From Aneurinibacillus soli (lineage in GTDB: Bacteria; Bacillota; Bacilli; Aneurinibacillales; Aneurinibacillaceae): a stretch of DNA of 64,000 bases. The notes beneath the pieces are model-generated. The model worked only from the letters and a program-made list of their open reading frames with translations. It was not told the origin of the DNA and did no database searches. This document shows, in pieces, positions 43,963-53,109 of this stretch. The translations under genes were made by a program, and so were the position numbers. Every line of letters starts with the position of its first letter. The first letter of the stretch is position 1. The stretch is taken from positions 947,001-1,011,000 of the forward strand of contig NZ_AP017312.1 in NCBI RefSeq assembly GCF_002355375.1, in the 5' to 3' direction.

Positions 43963-44762
43963 CACACGGAATATTGCAGGTAGAAGAGATCACGATGGAT
44001 TTTGGTGGTGTTCGTGCCGTCAATCATGTGTCCTTTCACGTAAAGGCCGGAGAAGTTGTTGCGTTAATCGGACCGAACGGAGCGGGGAAGAGTACGGTAT
44101 TAAACATGATATCAGGTGTGTTAACCCCGACATCAGGCGCGATTTCATTCGCGAACCAAGCGCTGGCACAAGTTCAGGGATGCGACTATGCACCGCTTGG
44201 GATTACCCGGACATTTCAAAACTTACAGACGTTTGATGATATGACCGTATTGGAAAACGTCATGGTCGGATTTCATTCTAAAACACGGGCCGGACTTGTG
44301 TCATGCGGGCTTAAATTTGGTGCCGCCCGCAAAGAAGAGAAGTATATGCACGATCGGGCAAAGGAGCTTCTCGAATTTGTCGGCATTCACGCGTTGGAGA
44401 ATCAATTAGCGGGTAGCCTGTCTTACGGGAAGCTACGTTTAATGGAAATCGCCAGAGCATTGGCAGCCGAGCCAAAGCTGTTGCTGCTCGATGAACCGGC
44501 AGCAGGCCTTAATCATTCGGAAACAGCTGAGATGACAAAAATGTTCGAGCATATTCGAGCGCAAGGTACAGCCATTCTTCTTGTGGAGCACGATATGGAC
44601 ATGGTTATGAATGTGGCGGAACGGATCGTTGTATTGGATCAAGGAGAAAAAATTGCAGAAGGTACGCCGCATGAAGTCCAGGAGAATCCGAAGGTAATTG
44701 CCGCCTATTTAGGACAAGAAGAGGAAGCGGAAGAAGCGCAAGTGATGGCAGGGGGTGTGTAG
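43959..44762 (+). CDS. ABC transporter ATPase (LivG-like)
   Basis: A 267-residue ATPase with Walker A GPNGAGKST, the LivG-specific insert ITRTFQNLQTFDDMTVLENVMVG (Q-loop region), signature LSYGKLRLMEIARAL (a LSYG variant usual in LivG) and Walker B LLLLDEPAAGLN, with switch His in LLVEHDMD. ATGA overlap with the permease gene. Confidence 0.93.
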   Translation: MTHGILQVEEITMDFGGVRAVNHVSFHVKAGEVVALIGPNGAGKSTVLNMISGVLTPTSGAISFANQALAQVQGCDYAPLGITRTFQNLQTFDDMTVLENVMVGFHSKTRAGLVSCGLKFGAARKEEKYMHDRAKELLEFVGIHALENQLAGSLSYGKLRLMEIARALAAEPKLLLLDEPAAGLNHSETAEMTKMFEHIRAQGTAILLVEHDMDMVMNVAERIVVLDQGEKIAEGTPHEVQENPKVIAAYLGQEEEAEEAQVMAGGV

Positions 44763-45500
44763 ATGGCTAGCAAGACCGTTTTACATGTTAAGAATGTAAC
44801 GGCTCGTTATGGACCGATTGAAGTTTTGCACGGGATTACGATGCATGTGCAGGAGGGAGAAATTGTTTCTCTACTCGGCTCGAATGGTGCCGGGAAAACG
44901 ACTCTGTTGAATTGCATTTGTGGTCTTCATGGGGCAAAAGGTGGAAGCGTAGAATTTGATGGACGAGACATCACCACGATTCCTGCTGAAAAAGTAGTTC
45001 CGCTTGGGATGGCACACGTGCCGGAACGCAGGCAAATTTTCTCTACCCTTACCGTAGAGGATAACCTATGGCTTGGTGCTTCTCATCGTATGCCAGCGGT
45101 AAGCAAGAAAGAAATTATGCATGAGATTGAAAGTATTTATACGCGATTCCCGATTCTCGGTCAGCGGAGGCAGCAGTTAGGTGGCACGCTGTCTGGTGGG
45201 CAGCAGCAAATGCTCGCGATGGGGCGTGCGCTTCTGGCCAGACCGAAGCTATTGCTGCTGGATGAACCTTCACTCGGGTTAGCCCCGTTAATTGCCAAGG
45301 AAATATTGGAGATTGTGCGGGAGATCCGTTCGGAATGGGGCACGACCGTGCTATTAGTAGAGCAAAATGCGAGAGCAGCTCTTGCCATTGCCGATCGTGC
45401 CTACATACTTGGCACTGGTTCAGTCATGATGGAAGGCAGCGCGAAGGAAATGATGCATGATCCACGCGTACAATCCGCTTATTTGGGCGCTCATGTTTAG
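44763..45500 (+). CDS. ABC transporter ATPase (LivF-like)
   Basis: A 245-residue ATPase with Walker A GSNGAGKTT, GMAHVPERRQIFSTLTVEDNL, signature LSGGQQQMLAMGRALL and Walker B LLLLDEPSLGLAP, with the family's VEQNA in place of the switch histidine, as is typical of LivF. It directly abuts the LivG-like gene (GTGTAGATG). It forms the heterodimeric ATPase of the importer. Confidence 0.93.
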   Translation: MASKTVLHVKNVTARYGPIEVLHGITMHVQEGEIVSLLGSNGAGKTTLLNCICGLHGAKGGSVEFDGRDITTIPAEKVVPLGMAHVPERRQIFSTLTVEDNLWLGASHRMPAVSKKEIMHEIESIYTRFPILGQRRQQLGGTLSGGQQQMLAMGRALLARPKLLLLDEPSLGLAPLIAKEILEIVREIRSEWGTTVLLVEQNARAALAIADRAYILGTGSVMMEGSAKEMMHDPRVQSAYLGAHV

Positions 45501-45550
45501 GTGTTATGTAAAAATAACATAGATTTTTAAAAAAAATAGGGGGTTTTAGG

Positions 45551-46735
45551 ATGAAGATGAAGAAATGGTTTGCACCTGTAATGGCAGCTTCGCTCGTTAT
45601 GCTCAGTGCTTGTGGCGGTGGAGGGGGTCAGACGTCCACGAAAAGTCAGGCAACTTCAGGCAGTGCTTCAGATTCAATCAAAGTCGGGGCAGTATTTTCA
45701 ATGACAGGTGCGAATAGCCCACTTGGTGTGCCTGAGAAGCAGGCTGTGGAGATGTTGGTGAAGGAAATTAATAAAAACGGCGGGGTTAATAATAAGCAGC
45801 TGGAAGTTTTGTTTGAAGATGACAAATCAGACAATACAGAAGCCGTAAAAGCGATGAAGAAGCTCGTGACATCTGAACATGTAGTCGCGGTTCTCGGGTC
45901 TTCAGGCAGTGGTCCTTCTTTAGGGATGGCTGAATATGCCGCCGCGCAAAAAGTACCGATGATTTCCATGGCGGCAGCAAATAAAATTACGAATCCGGTT
46001 CGTGCGGGAATTTTTAAAACGCCGCATACAGATATTCATGGGACAAAACGTATCTATAAATACTTAAAAGAAAAAGGAATCAGCAAAGTAGCGGTGCTGT
46101 ATGATAGCAATCCGTACGGAAGCGGCTGGGCTGTTCAATTGAAGAAATTTGCACCAGAGTATGGCATTACGATCACAGCAGAGGAGAAATATGGAACAAA
46201 AGATCCGTCTATGAGTTCCCAGTTAACAAAAATTAAAGGGACAGATGCACAAGCACTCATTATTGCAGGCACGAACCCTGGCCCATCCACGATTGTAAAA
46301 GAAGCGAAGCAACTAGGCCTAAGCATTCCGATTATCAGTTCACACGGAAGCGCGAATGGTAAATTCATTGAGCTTGCCGGAGATGCCGCAAACGGTGTAC
46401 TACTTGTAGCGGGCAAAATGCTTGTATCGGATCAGATTAGTGACAGTGACCCACAGGCGAAGATTGTGAAGAAGTTCGTAGCGGATTATAAGACTACGTA
46501 TAATACAAGCGCTGATGGATTTGCTGGCTATGGATACGATGGATTAAATATTCTCGTTGAAGCATTAAAAGCCGCGGGCGGAGATGCTGCGAAGTTACCA
46601 GAAGCGTTAGAGAAAGTAAATTATGTTGGGGTAACAGGAGAATTCAAATTTAGTCCGCAGGATCACAATGGCTTAAGTGAAGATAGTATGATTATGGTTC
46701 AAGTAAAAGATGGCAAGTTCCAGGTAGTGAAATAG
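45551..46735 (+). CDS. Substrate-binding lipoprotein of the aromatic-acid ABC importer (LivK-like)
   Basis: A 394-residue lipoprotein: signal peptide with lipobox MLSAC|GG, Gly/Ser spacer and a type I periplasmic-binding fold. IKVGAVFSMTGANSPLG opens the domain, and VLGSSGSGPSLGMAEYAA and YDSNPYGSGWA line the ligand cleft. AGGGGG precedes the start. It is last in the operon, as common for HAAT systems, and is followed by a terminator. The ligand is predicted from the genomic context only. Confidence 0.9.
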   Translation: MKMKKWFAPVMAASLVMLSACGGGGGQTSTKSQATSGSASDSIKVGAVFSMTGANSPLGVPEKQAVEMLVKEINKNGGVNNKQLEVLFEDDKSDNTEAVKAMKKLVTSEHVVAVLGSSGSGPSLGMAEYAAAQKVPMISMAAANKITNPVRAGIFKTPHTDIHGTKRIYKYLKEKGISKVAVLYDSNPYGSGWAVQLKKFAPEYGITITAEEKYGTKDPSMSSQLTKIKGTDAQALIIAGTNPGPSTIVKEAKQLGLSIPIISSHGSANGKFIELAGDAANGVLLVAGKMLVSDQISDSDPQAKIVKKFVADYKTTYNTSADGFAGYGYDGLNILVEALKAAGGDAAKLPEALEKVNYVGVTGEFKFSPQDHNGLSEDSMIMVQVKDGKFQVVK

Positions 46736-46742
46736 TTTTTGA

Positions 46743-46775
46743 GAAGGGGCATCCCATTAGCCCCTTCTTTTTTTT
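46743..46775 (+). terminator. Terminator of the first phenylacetate operon
   Basis: GAAGGGGC and GCCCCTTC stem, then eight T. Confidence 0.92.
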
Positions 46776-46791
46776 GAATTCACAAAATTTA

Positions 46792-46843
46792 TTGACACAA
46801 ATATATTACAGTATGTTATTATAACGTTATGAAAACGTAATAC
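46792..46843 (+). promoter_or_regulatory. paaA promoter with overlapping operator
   Basis: TTGACA (46792-46797) is followed by an AT-rich -10 region near 46816-46822 (TTATTA/TATTAT). The inverted repeat 46819-46843 (ATAACGTTAT...ACGTAATA) overlaps it and matches the two sites before paaI, as expected for a repressor that blocks both operons. Confidence 0.65.
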
Positions 46844-46911
46844 AAAATAGATTCGTGATCAAGAAGCTATTTTGTAATGAGACGTAAACATGCTAGAGAG
46901 GGGAATGTACG

Positions 46912-47910
46912 ATGGGAAAAGCCGCTGAGCAAACAGGGCTGGTAACAGCTCAGGAAGATAATAAAAAGTATGAAGAGTTTTTGGCTAAGATTGAGCGGGG
47001 CGAGAAGATTGAAGCAGATGATTGGATGCCGGAAGATTACCGTACACAGTTGATCAAACTTATTGCTATGCATGGCATTAGCGAAATTATGGGAGCGTTT
47101 CCAGAGAAGGAATGGGTTCCGAGAACACCAACATTAAAAAGAAAACTTTCACTCATGGCTAAAGTACAGGATGAGGTTGGACACGGACAGCTGCTGCTTC
47201 GTGTTGCAGAAGACCTGCTTGCACCACTCGGCAAAACACGGGAAGATCTGCTGGATGATTTATACGCCGGTCGCCTAAAATTCCATAACGTATTCCATAT
47301 GGAAACAGTAAGCTGGGCAGATGCTGCACTGATCGGCTGGCTCGTCGATGGCGCTGCGATTGTTACCCAAAAAATGCTCGCACATTCTTCATACGCTCCG
47401 TATGTACGTGCACTTAAGCGAATCATCATGGAAGAACGCTTCCATGCGTATCACGGTGAAGATATGGTTATTGCACTCGGGGATGGCACACCGCTCCAGC
47501 ATGAAATGATGCAGGATGCACTGAATCGCTGGTGGCCAGCACTGCTCATGTTCTTCGGTCCACCAGAAGACGGCCCGATCGAGAGCAATCAGAACCTCAA
47601 TATCCGTTATAAAATCAGAAGCAAAACAAACGAAGAATTAAGACAGGAATTCCTTGGTAAATACGTTCCGCAAATTCGCGCACTTGGACTTAGCGTTCCG
47701 GATGAGAGCATTCACTATGATGAAGCAAAACAACAATGGGTATATGCACATCCAGACTATAGCTATCTGAAAAATGTAATCGCTAAAAATCAAGGTCCAC
47801 GTTCTCAGAACCGTCTCAAGCTGCGGAAAATCGGATTTGATAATAACGCTTGGGTTAGAGAAGCGCTGCTTCATAAGCAACAAGCAGTAGCCAATGAAAG
47901 AGGGGTGTAA
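46912..47910 (+). CDS. paaA: Phenylacetyl-CoA epoxidase catalytic subunit A
   Basis: A 332-residue catalytic subunit of the di-iron ring epoxidase. The ferritin-like four-helix core carries carboxylate/His ligands in AKVQDEVGHGQLLLRVAEDL (ExxH) and IIMEERFHAYHGED (E...ExxH). GRLKFHNVFHMETVSWADAALIG is highly conserved in PaaA. A GAGAGGGG ribosome site precedes the ATG. It heads a separate operon paaABCD-ald under the shared operator. Confidence 0.96.
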   Translation: MGKAAEQTGLVTAQEDNKKYEEFLAKIERGEKIEADDWMPEDYRTQLIKLIAMHGISEIMGAFPEKEWVPRTPTLKRKLSLMAKVQDEVGHGQLLLRVAEDLLAPLGKTREDLLDDLYAGRLKFHNVFHMETVSWADAALIGWLVDGAAIVTQKMLAHSSYAPYVRALKRIIMEERFHAYHGEDMVIALGDGTPLQHEMMQDALNRWWPALLMFFGPPEDGPIESNQNLNIRYKIRSKTNEELRQEFLGKYVPQIRALGLSVPDESIHYDEAKQQWVYAHPDYSYLKNVIAKNQGPRSQNRLKLRKIGFDNNAWVREALLHKQQAVANERGV

Positions 47911-47913
47911 TTC

Positions 47914-48246
47914 ATGAGCACACTTGATGCCAAAGAGTATGATGTATATGAAGTATTCAGCCAGAAAGAGTTAACAGCGAAATTCGAAAGTCAGTTTAGC
48001 TTGCTTGCTCCTACACCTGAAATCGCGTTGAGCATGGCACAAGACAACTTCATGCGCCGGGAAGAAGTTCCGGCTAACATTTTCGTCGTGAAACGAGATC
48101 ACCTTCATTTCGTATCACCGGAAGAGCGCAAAGCTTTCGATCGAATTGATAATAAAGACTATCGCCAACCGGCTCATTATGGATACATTCCATCGAGATG
48201 GAGAGAGCTGGCCGCGAAAAATAATACGAGTATATCGGTTGAGTAG
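47914..48246 (+). CDS. paaB: Phenylacetyl-CoA epoxidase subunit B
   Basis: A 110-residue structural subunit. YDVYEVFSQKELTAKFESQFSLLAPTPEIALSMAQDNFMRREEVPANIFVVKRD shows the conserved PaaB pattern (short quotes: YEVFSQK, NFMRREE, IFVVKRD). It starts 3 bp after the paaA stop. PaaB bridges the AC dimers in the PaaABC complex. Confidence 0.93.
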   Translation: MSTLDAKEYDVYEVFSQKELTAKFESQFSLLAPTPEIALSMAQDNFMRREEVPANIFVVKRDHLHFVSPEERKAFDRIDNKDYRQPAHYGYIPSRWRELAAKNNTSISVE

Positions 48247-48265
48247 AGAAGGAGGGAATCGAATC

Positions 48266-49093
48266 GTGACGAAACAATATAATACACCAGAAGAAGCGAA
48301 GCAGGATCAGCAGTTCTGTGGGGCACTAGTTGAACTGATGTACCAGTTAGCTGATGATGATTTAATCATAAGCCATCGCGGCTCCGAATGGTTGGGTTTA
48401 TGCCCTCATATCGAAGAGGACGTAGCATTTTCTTCTATTACACAAGACACAATGGGCCATGCAGCTATGTATTATCAAATGCTAGAAGAGCTTGGGATTG
48501 GTAAAGCGGATGACCTCGCGCATTTACGCCAAACTGAGGAATACAAAAATGCCGTTCTGACCGAGCGTGTAAACGGTGAAGGGGACTATATGGAAAACCC
48601 GGACTACGATTGGGGTTATGCCATTGCCCGTAACTACACGTATGAAATGTTCAAAAAAATTAGACTTGATTCATTGGAAGCGTCTTCATATACACCACTT
48701 GCGGATGCCGCAAAGAAAATTAAAAGAGAGCAATTCTATCATCTGTATCACTGGGGAGTGTGGCTGAGCCAGTTATCAGATAGTACTGTTGAGGCACAAA
48801 CACGCTTGAATGCTGCATTTGCAAAAACATGGGAAGATGTAGACTCCTTGTTTGATCTGGGGCCGAAAGCAGATGCACTTGTGCAAGCTGGCCTCGTACC
48901 ATCTGGCGATGAGCTGCGTACAACATTTTTGAACACGATGAAAGAAAAGCTGGCAGGCTACAATCTGGTCTGGCCGGGTGAACCTGCTCCTGTTGGAGAA
49001 AGTGGACGAGATGGACTGCATTCAGAGGCGTTTGTAGACGCCATTACTCAATTAAGCGAAGTATACAAACTCGCTCCACAGGCTAACTGGTAA
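48266..49093 (+). CDS. paaC: Phenylacetyl-CoA epoxidase structural subunit C
   Basis: A 275-residue ferritin-like partner of PaaA. IISHRGSEWLGLCPHIEEDVAFSS and ITQDTMGHAAMYYQMLEELG retain the fold. The di-iron ligand set is incomplete, as expected for a scaffolding subunit. GTG 48266 is preferred, behind GGAGGGAA; the frame upstream to 48146 lies inside paaB. Confidence 0.94.
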   Translation: MTKQYNTPEEAKQDQQFCGALVELMYQLADDDLIISHRGSEWLGLCPHIEEDVAFSSITQDTMGHAAMYYQMLEELGIGKADDLAHLRQTEEYKNAVLTERVNGEGDYMENPDYDWGYAIARNYTYEMFKKIRLDSLEASSYTPLADAAKKIKREQFYHLYHWGVWLSQLSDSTVEAQTRLNAAFAKTWEDVDSLFDLGPKADALVQAGLVPSGDELRTTFLNTMKEKLAGYNLVWPGEPAPVGESGRDGLHSEAFVDAITQLSEVYKLAPQANW

Positions 49094-49109
49094 GAAGGAG
49101 GAGATAGCG

Positions 49110-49598
49110 ATGCAAGACACTTTTAGTTCTCTTGAACAGAAAGTATGGGATAAACTACAACAAGTAACTGACCCGGAAATCACGTCTGTCAGTCTGGTTG
49201 AGATGGGAATGGTTGATGGCGTTCAGGTGGATGGAGGAATTGCCACAGTGAGGATGATTCCGACATTTGTCGGCTGCCCTGCGCTCAGCATGATGGAGAG
49301 CGACGTCACCAAAGCGGTATCGGAACTGGAAGGAATTACAGAAGTGAACGTGATCTTTCTGAAAAATCCCATCTGGACTTCTGATCGGATTACGGCGGAA
49401 GGTAGAGAGAGGTTAAAAGAAGTCGGCATTGCTCCTCCGCCGCTTGAATCCAAACAGGAAGGTGTCTGGGAGATTGAATGCCCGTACTGTGGCTCTCCTC
49501 GCACTGTACTGGATAACATATTCGGGCCGACAGCCTGTCGAAGCATTTTCTATTGTAGCACATGTAAAAATCCATTTGAGGCGATTAAACCGGTATAG
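49110..49598 (+). CDS. paaD: PaaD, MIP18/DUF59-family maturation factor
   Basis: A 162-residue protein. Residues ~10-100 form the DUF59 domain (VTDPEITSVSLVEMGMVDGV, FVGCPALSMMESDV with the conserved cysteine). The C-terminal zinc-ribbon-like part holds CPYCGSPRTVLDNIFGPTACRSIFYCSTCKNPFEA (CxxC...C...CxxC pattern, typical of PaaD). It is needed for epoxidase Fe-S/di-iron assembly. GGAGGAGA precedes the ATG, 16 bp after paaC. Confidence 0.92.
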   Translation: MQDTFSSLEQKVWDKLQQVTDPEITSVSLVEMGMVDGVQVDGGIATVRMIPTFVGCPALSMMESDVTKAVSELEGITEVNVIFLKNPIWTSDRITAEGRERLKEVGIAPPPLESKQEGVWEIECPYCGSPRTVLDNIFGPTACRSIFYCSTCKNPFEAIKPV

Positions 49599-49617
49599 AA
49601 GAGGAGAGTAGCATACG

Positions 49618-51060
49618 ATGACAGACAGCAAAAAAATGTATATTAATGGTGAGTGGATCGAGGCAGAAAGCGGAGAAACACTTGAAATCACGAATCCGGC
49701 AAACGGAGAGGTAGTTGGAACAATCAGCTATGGCGATGCTCGCGATGCGAACAAAGCGATTGCAGCTGCTCATGAAGCGTTTAAAAGCTGGTCACAAGCT
49801 GCGGCTCGTGAACGCTCCAAATACTTATACAATCTGTATGAATTGGTACGAAAAAATCGCGATGAGCTGGCAGGGCTTATTTCAGCAGAAATGGGTAAGC
49901 CGCTTGGAGAAGCGAAGTTTGAAGTACTTGGCGCAGCCGATAATTTTATGTGGTACGCGGAAGAAGCGAAACGCGTATACGGGGAAACCGTTCCTTCATC
50001 TACTCCGAACAAACGATTGATGGTGATGAAGCAGCCAGTAGGGGTTGTGGCAGCGATCACGCCGTGGAACTTCCCGGTTAACATGGTAGCTCGTAAAATT
50101 GCGCCTGCACTCGCCGTTGGTTGTACGGTTGTATTAAAGCCAGCTGAAAAAGCACCGTTGAGCACGATTCGGATGTTTGAATTGATCGAGGAAGCTGGGT
50201 TTCCGAAGGGCGTAGCTAACCTGGTAACAGGTGATGCAAGCTCAATTGGGAAAGAAATTGTCGACAATCCAAAAGTAGCGAAAATTACGTTTACGGGTTC
50301 TACAAGAGTGGGCAAGCTTCTGATGGAAGGTGCAGCTGCTCAAGTAAAACGTATCAGTATGGAACTGGGCGGACATGCACCGTTCATCGTGTTTGAAGAT
50401 GCGGATCTTGATGCGGCTGTCAAAGGCTTGTTCGAGAGCAAGTACCGGAATGCTGGACAGATGTGCATTTGCACAAATCGTCTGTACGTTCATGAGTCGA
50501 TTGTCGAAGCGTTCACAGCGAAACTGGTTGAGCGCCTACAGAATACAAAAGTGGGCGATGGACGTGTCAAAGGCGTAGAAATTGGTCCGCTGGTAGATGA
50601 AGCAGCTCTCACAAGTGTACTCGGACAAATCGAGGATGCTAAGGAGAAAGGCGGCGGCATCGCATTTGGCGGAAATCGTCTGACAGAAGGCGAATACAAC
50701 AAAGGTTTCTTCATCGAACCGACAGTGATTACAGATGTAACGCCAGAGATGAACATTTATTCCCAGGAAACGTTCGGGCCAGTCGTGCCGATCATCCCAT
50801 TCCAGGATGAAGCATCCGTACTTGAGATGGCAAATGATTCAATCTACGGCTTAGCAGCGTATGTGTATACGCAAAACAACGCTCGATGCTTCCGAATGGC
50901 AGAAGGTCTGGAATATGGTATTGTCGGGGTAAATGATGGTTCACCGACCCAAACACAGGCTCCATTTGGTGGATACAAACAGAGTGGAATTGGCCGCGAA
51001 GGTGGACATTACGCGCTGGATGGATTCCTCGAAACCAAATTCGTTTCTTTCGGTGTGTAA
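49618..51060 (+). CDS. NAD(P)-dependent aldehyde dehydrogenase of the phenylacetate operon
   Basis: A 480-residue dehydrogenase close to the succinate-semialdehyde dehydrogenase group: TPWNFPVNMVARK, FTGSTRVGK cofactor contacts, general base in MELGGHAP and catalytic cysteine in NAGQMCICTNR. In E. coli the ring-opened aldehyde is oxidised by the PaaZ fusion protein. Here only the dehydrogenase half is present, without the MaoC hydratase. It could oxidise that semialdehyde, or phenylacetaldehyde, feeding the pathway. GAGGAGAG precedes the ATG. Confidence 0.88.
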   Translation: MTDSKKMYINGEWIEAESGETLEITNPANGEVVGTISYGDARDANKAIAAAHEAFKSWSQAAARERSKYLYNLYELVRKNRDELAGLISAEMGKPLGEAKFEVLGAADNFMWYAEEAKRVYGETVPSSTPNKRLMVMKQPVGVVAAITPWNFPVNMVARKIAPALAVGCTVVLKPAEKAPLSTIRMFELIEEAGFPKGVANLVTGDASSIGKEIVDNPKVAKITFTGSTRVGKLLMEGAAAQVKRISMELGGHAPFIVFEDADLDAAVKGLFESKYRNAGQMCICTNRLYVHESIVEAFTAKLVERLQNTKVGDGRVKGVEIGPLVDEAALTSVLGQIEDAKEKGGGIAFGGNRLTEGEYNKGFFIEPTVITDVTPEMNIYSQETFGPVVPIIPFQDEASVLEMANDSIYGLAAYVYTQNNARCFRMAEGLEYGIVGVNDGSPTQTQAPFGGYKQSGIGREGGHYALDGFLETKFVSFGV

Positions 51061-51079
51061 GCAATTGGGGATAATAAGA

Positions 51080-51112
51080 AGGCCTGTGGCGTAGAAGCTG
51101 CAGGCTTTTGTT
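51080..51112 (+). terminator. Terminator of the paaABCD operon
   Basis: GCCTGTGGC and GCTGCAGGC pair, followed by TTTTGTTG. The palindromic element E2 begins within 3 bp. Confidence 0.78.
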
Positions 51113-51114
51113 GT

Positions 51115-51690
51115 ATCGACAACGTGTGGTGGTAGGGAGGGGGAGAAGGGAGGAGCCGTTCGCTTCGGTACGCTTGCAGGGAAGATGTGACTGTCCGCTC
51201 CGGGAGCCCGGCGAACTCGCCCGCAAAGAAGAGCCTACGATGTTGGTTCACTGAAGGATTGCGGGCAAAGTCCCGTTCGCCGTTCTCCCTCCGCTGGGGT
51301 AGACGCGTACAGGCGCTCTCTTACTCATCCCTTCTCCCCCTCCCCGCACAACGTTTCGCTTTACAAAAAACACGCGACGCCAGAACGGCTTTGCTTCCTT
51401 GTTTTTTACCTGCATAGCAAAGCTCAGCCTCTTGATTATACTTGAGGGTTCCTTCTCCAAAATGTGTCAGGAGCGGGATCGGGCGGGGCAACGGAACGCC
51501 TGTACGCGACTCCCCAGCGGAAGGGGACAGACGAATGGGCCTTTGCCCACAATGCTTCGATGAAAATCCATCGTGGGCATCTTTTGTGGGCGAGTTCGTT
51601 TGGCCCCTGGAGCGGACAGTCCTAACTTCTCCGCAAGCGTACCAAAGTGACGAGGCCCCGCCCGATCCAGCTCCTCCACCACACTTTGAG
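51115..51690. repeat. Compound palindromic GC-rich element, copy E2
   Basis: This matches E1 (34415-35020) over its full length of about 576 bp, including the AT-rich spacer. It starts ATCGACAACGTGTGGTGG and ends CTCCACCACACTTTGAG, so the ends form an inverted repeat GTGTGGTGG / CCACCACAC. It is non-coding. It lies between the aldehyde dehydrogenase terminator and the terminator of the MFS gene. Confidence 0.87.
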
Positions 51691-51713
51691 GAAAACCTAC
51701 ACTATACCAAGAA

Positions 51714-51754
51714 AGGCTGTCCCCGTTGCTGTATTACAGCGTTGAAGACAGCCT
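51714..51754 (-). terminator. Terminator of the MFS transporter gene
   Basis: AGGCTGTC and GACAGCCT enclose a second stem GCTGTATTACAGC. TTTCTT follows on the minus strand. A similar nested hairpin lies at 59162, after another palindromic element. Confidence 0.75.
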
Positions 51755-51763
51755 CCCCACGTA

Positions 51764-52987
51764 CTAGTGAGTCAAAAATACTTTGGACATCACTCCAGCT
51801 TTGCTCGATTCAGCTCGTTCGATGCCATACATTTTCCATGCACACCAGCCGGTTAACACGAGAATCATCAGGGAACCAAGCACGACACCATTCCAACCGA
51901 AGAATTTATAGAACAGACCGAGATAGAAGCTGCCGATGCTGCCACCTAGATAGTAGGACAACAAATACAGACTCGATGCACTCGCTTTCGCAAACGTTGC
52001 GTGCGTACTTACCCACGAACTGGCTGCTGAGTGAGCGAAGAAAAAACCAAAGCTGATAAGCAGAAGCCCTACACCGATGATCCACAGATTTTGTACAAGT
52101 GTCGCGGCAATACCTGCTCCCATCAGGACGATACCGATAGCAATGCATACAGATTGCGGCATGATTTTCGCCACTTTGCCCGATAGTGTTGAGCTAAATG
52201 TGCCTGCTAGATAAGTGAGAAACAATAGACTCACAATCGAAGTAGGCAGATTGAATGGGGCGCTGTTCAACACATACGTGATGTAGTTATAGATCCCGAT
52301 AAAAACAAAGAAATGGAAGCCACCAATCGCATAAGCGAAGCGTAAGGAGCGATTATCCAGGTGACGACGAAAATCTCTAAAGGCTACCTTCCAGTCGAGT
52401 GGCTTGCTTTGGAAATGCGTTGAGCGCGGCAGCAGCCAGGCAAAGGAGATCACACATAGGAAGCTGAGTGCGCTCATTACAATAAACGCCCAGTGCCAGC
52501 CAGCAAAATCGGTAACGAAGCCAGAGACCATGCGACCAGAGAGCCCGCCGATTGTATTGCCGCTGATGTAAATACCAACTGCGGTTGTTAACGCTTTGGA
52601 ATCGAATTCTTCACTAATGTAGGCAATCGCAATCGCTGGCAAACCAGCGAGGAAGAATCCTTCTATCATACGCAGAATGAGCAAGGTCGAGAAATTCGGA
52701 ACAAATGCTGTCAGAAGTGCGATTAATGCTACGCCGAGCATCGTCCCGAACATAATATTTTTCCGTCCAATTGCATCTGAGAGCGGACCGTAAAACAATA
52801 GGGACAGAGCGAGTGCGAGAATTGTCACGGAAACAGACAGGCTAGATAGTAACGGAGAAAGGTTAAATTCCTCCGTGAAAATTGGTAGTAGTGGTTGCGT
52901 GAAATAAATATTAGCAAATGTTACAAAAGAAGCAATGGTGAGAGCGGCGGTTGCACGCCAGAAAGGCCGAGTTCCTGCCTGGATCAT
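51764..52987 (-). CDS. MFS transporter (YnfM/AraJ-type exporter)
   Basis: A 407-residue protein with twelve predicted membrane helices. The MFS motif A is FYGPLSDAIGRKNIM and LRMIEGFFLAGLPAIAIAYI is the motif C region. It resembles the drug:H+ antiporter group typified by YnfM. It is divergent from the LysR gene, 122 bp apart, which is the usual regulator/exporter pair. The substrate is not predictable. Confidence 0.88.
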   Translation of the reverse strand: MIQAGTRPFWRATAALTIASFVTFANIYFTQPLLPIFTEEFNLSPLLSSLSVSVTILALALSLLFYGPLSDAIGRKNIMFGTMLGVALIALLTAFVPNFSTLLILRMIEGFFLAGLPAIAIAYISEEFDSKALTTAVGIYISGNTIGGLSGRMVSGFVTDFAGWHWAFIVMSALSFLCVISFAWLLPRSTHFQSKPLDWKVAFRDFRRHLDNRSLRFAYAIGGFHFFVFIGIYNYITYVLNSAPFNLPTSIVSLLFLTYLAGTFSSTLSGKVAKIMPQSVCIAIGIVLMGAGIAATLVQNLWIIGVGLLLISFGFFFAHSAASSWVSTHATFAKASASSLYLLSYYLGGSIGSFYLGLFYKFFGWNGVVLGSLMILVLTGWCAWKMYGIERAESSKAGVMSKVFLTH

Positions 52988-53109
52988 GAAGAATCATCTT
53001 CTTTCCGAATAAGTTTTTGTATGGCTATCGTAGCATGGTATTATGAATGAATAAAATATATTGTTTTCATGATAACGATAACTTTATGGAATGATTATGA
53101 GGAGGGACA

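Noticed and set aside
51187-52056. Frames of 70-200 codons overlapping E2 and the MFS gene
   Set aside because: They cross the repeat and run antisense through a clear membrane-transporter gene; no start signal.
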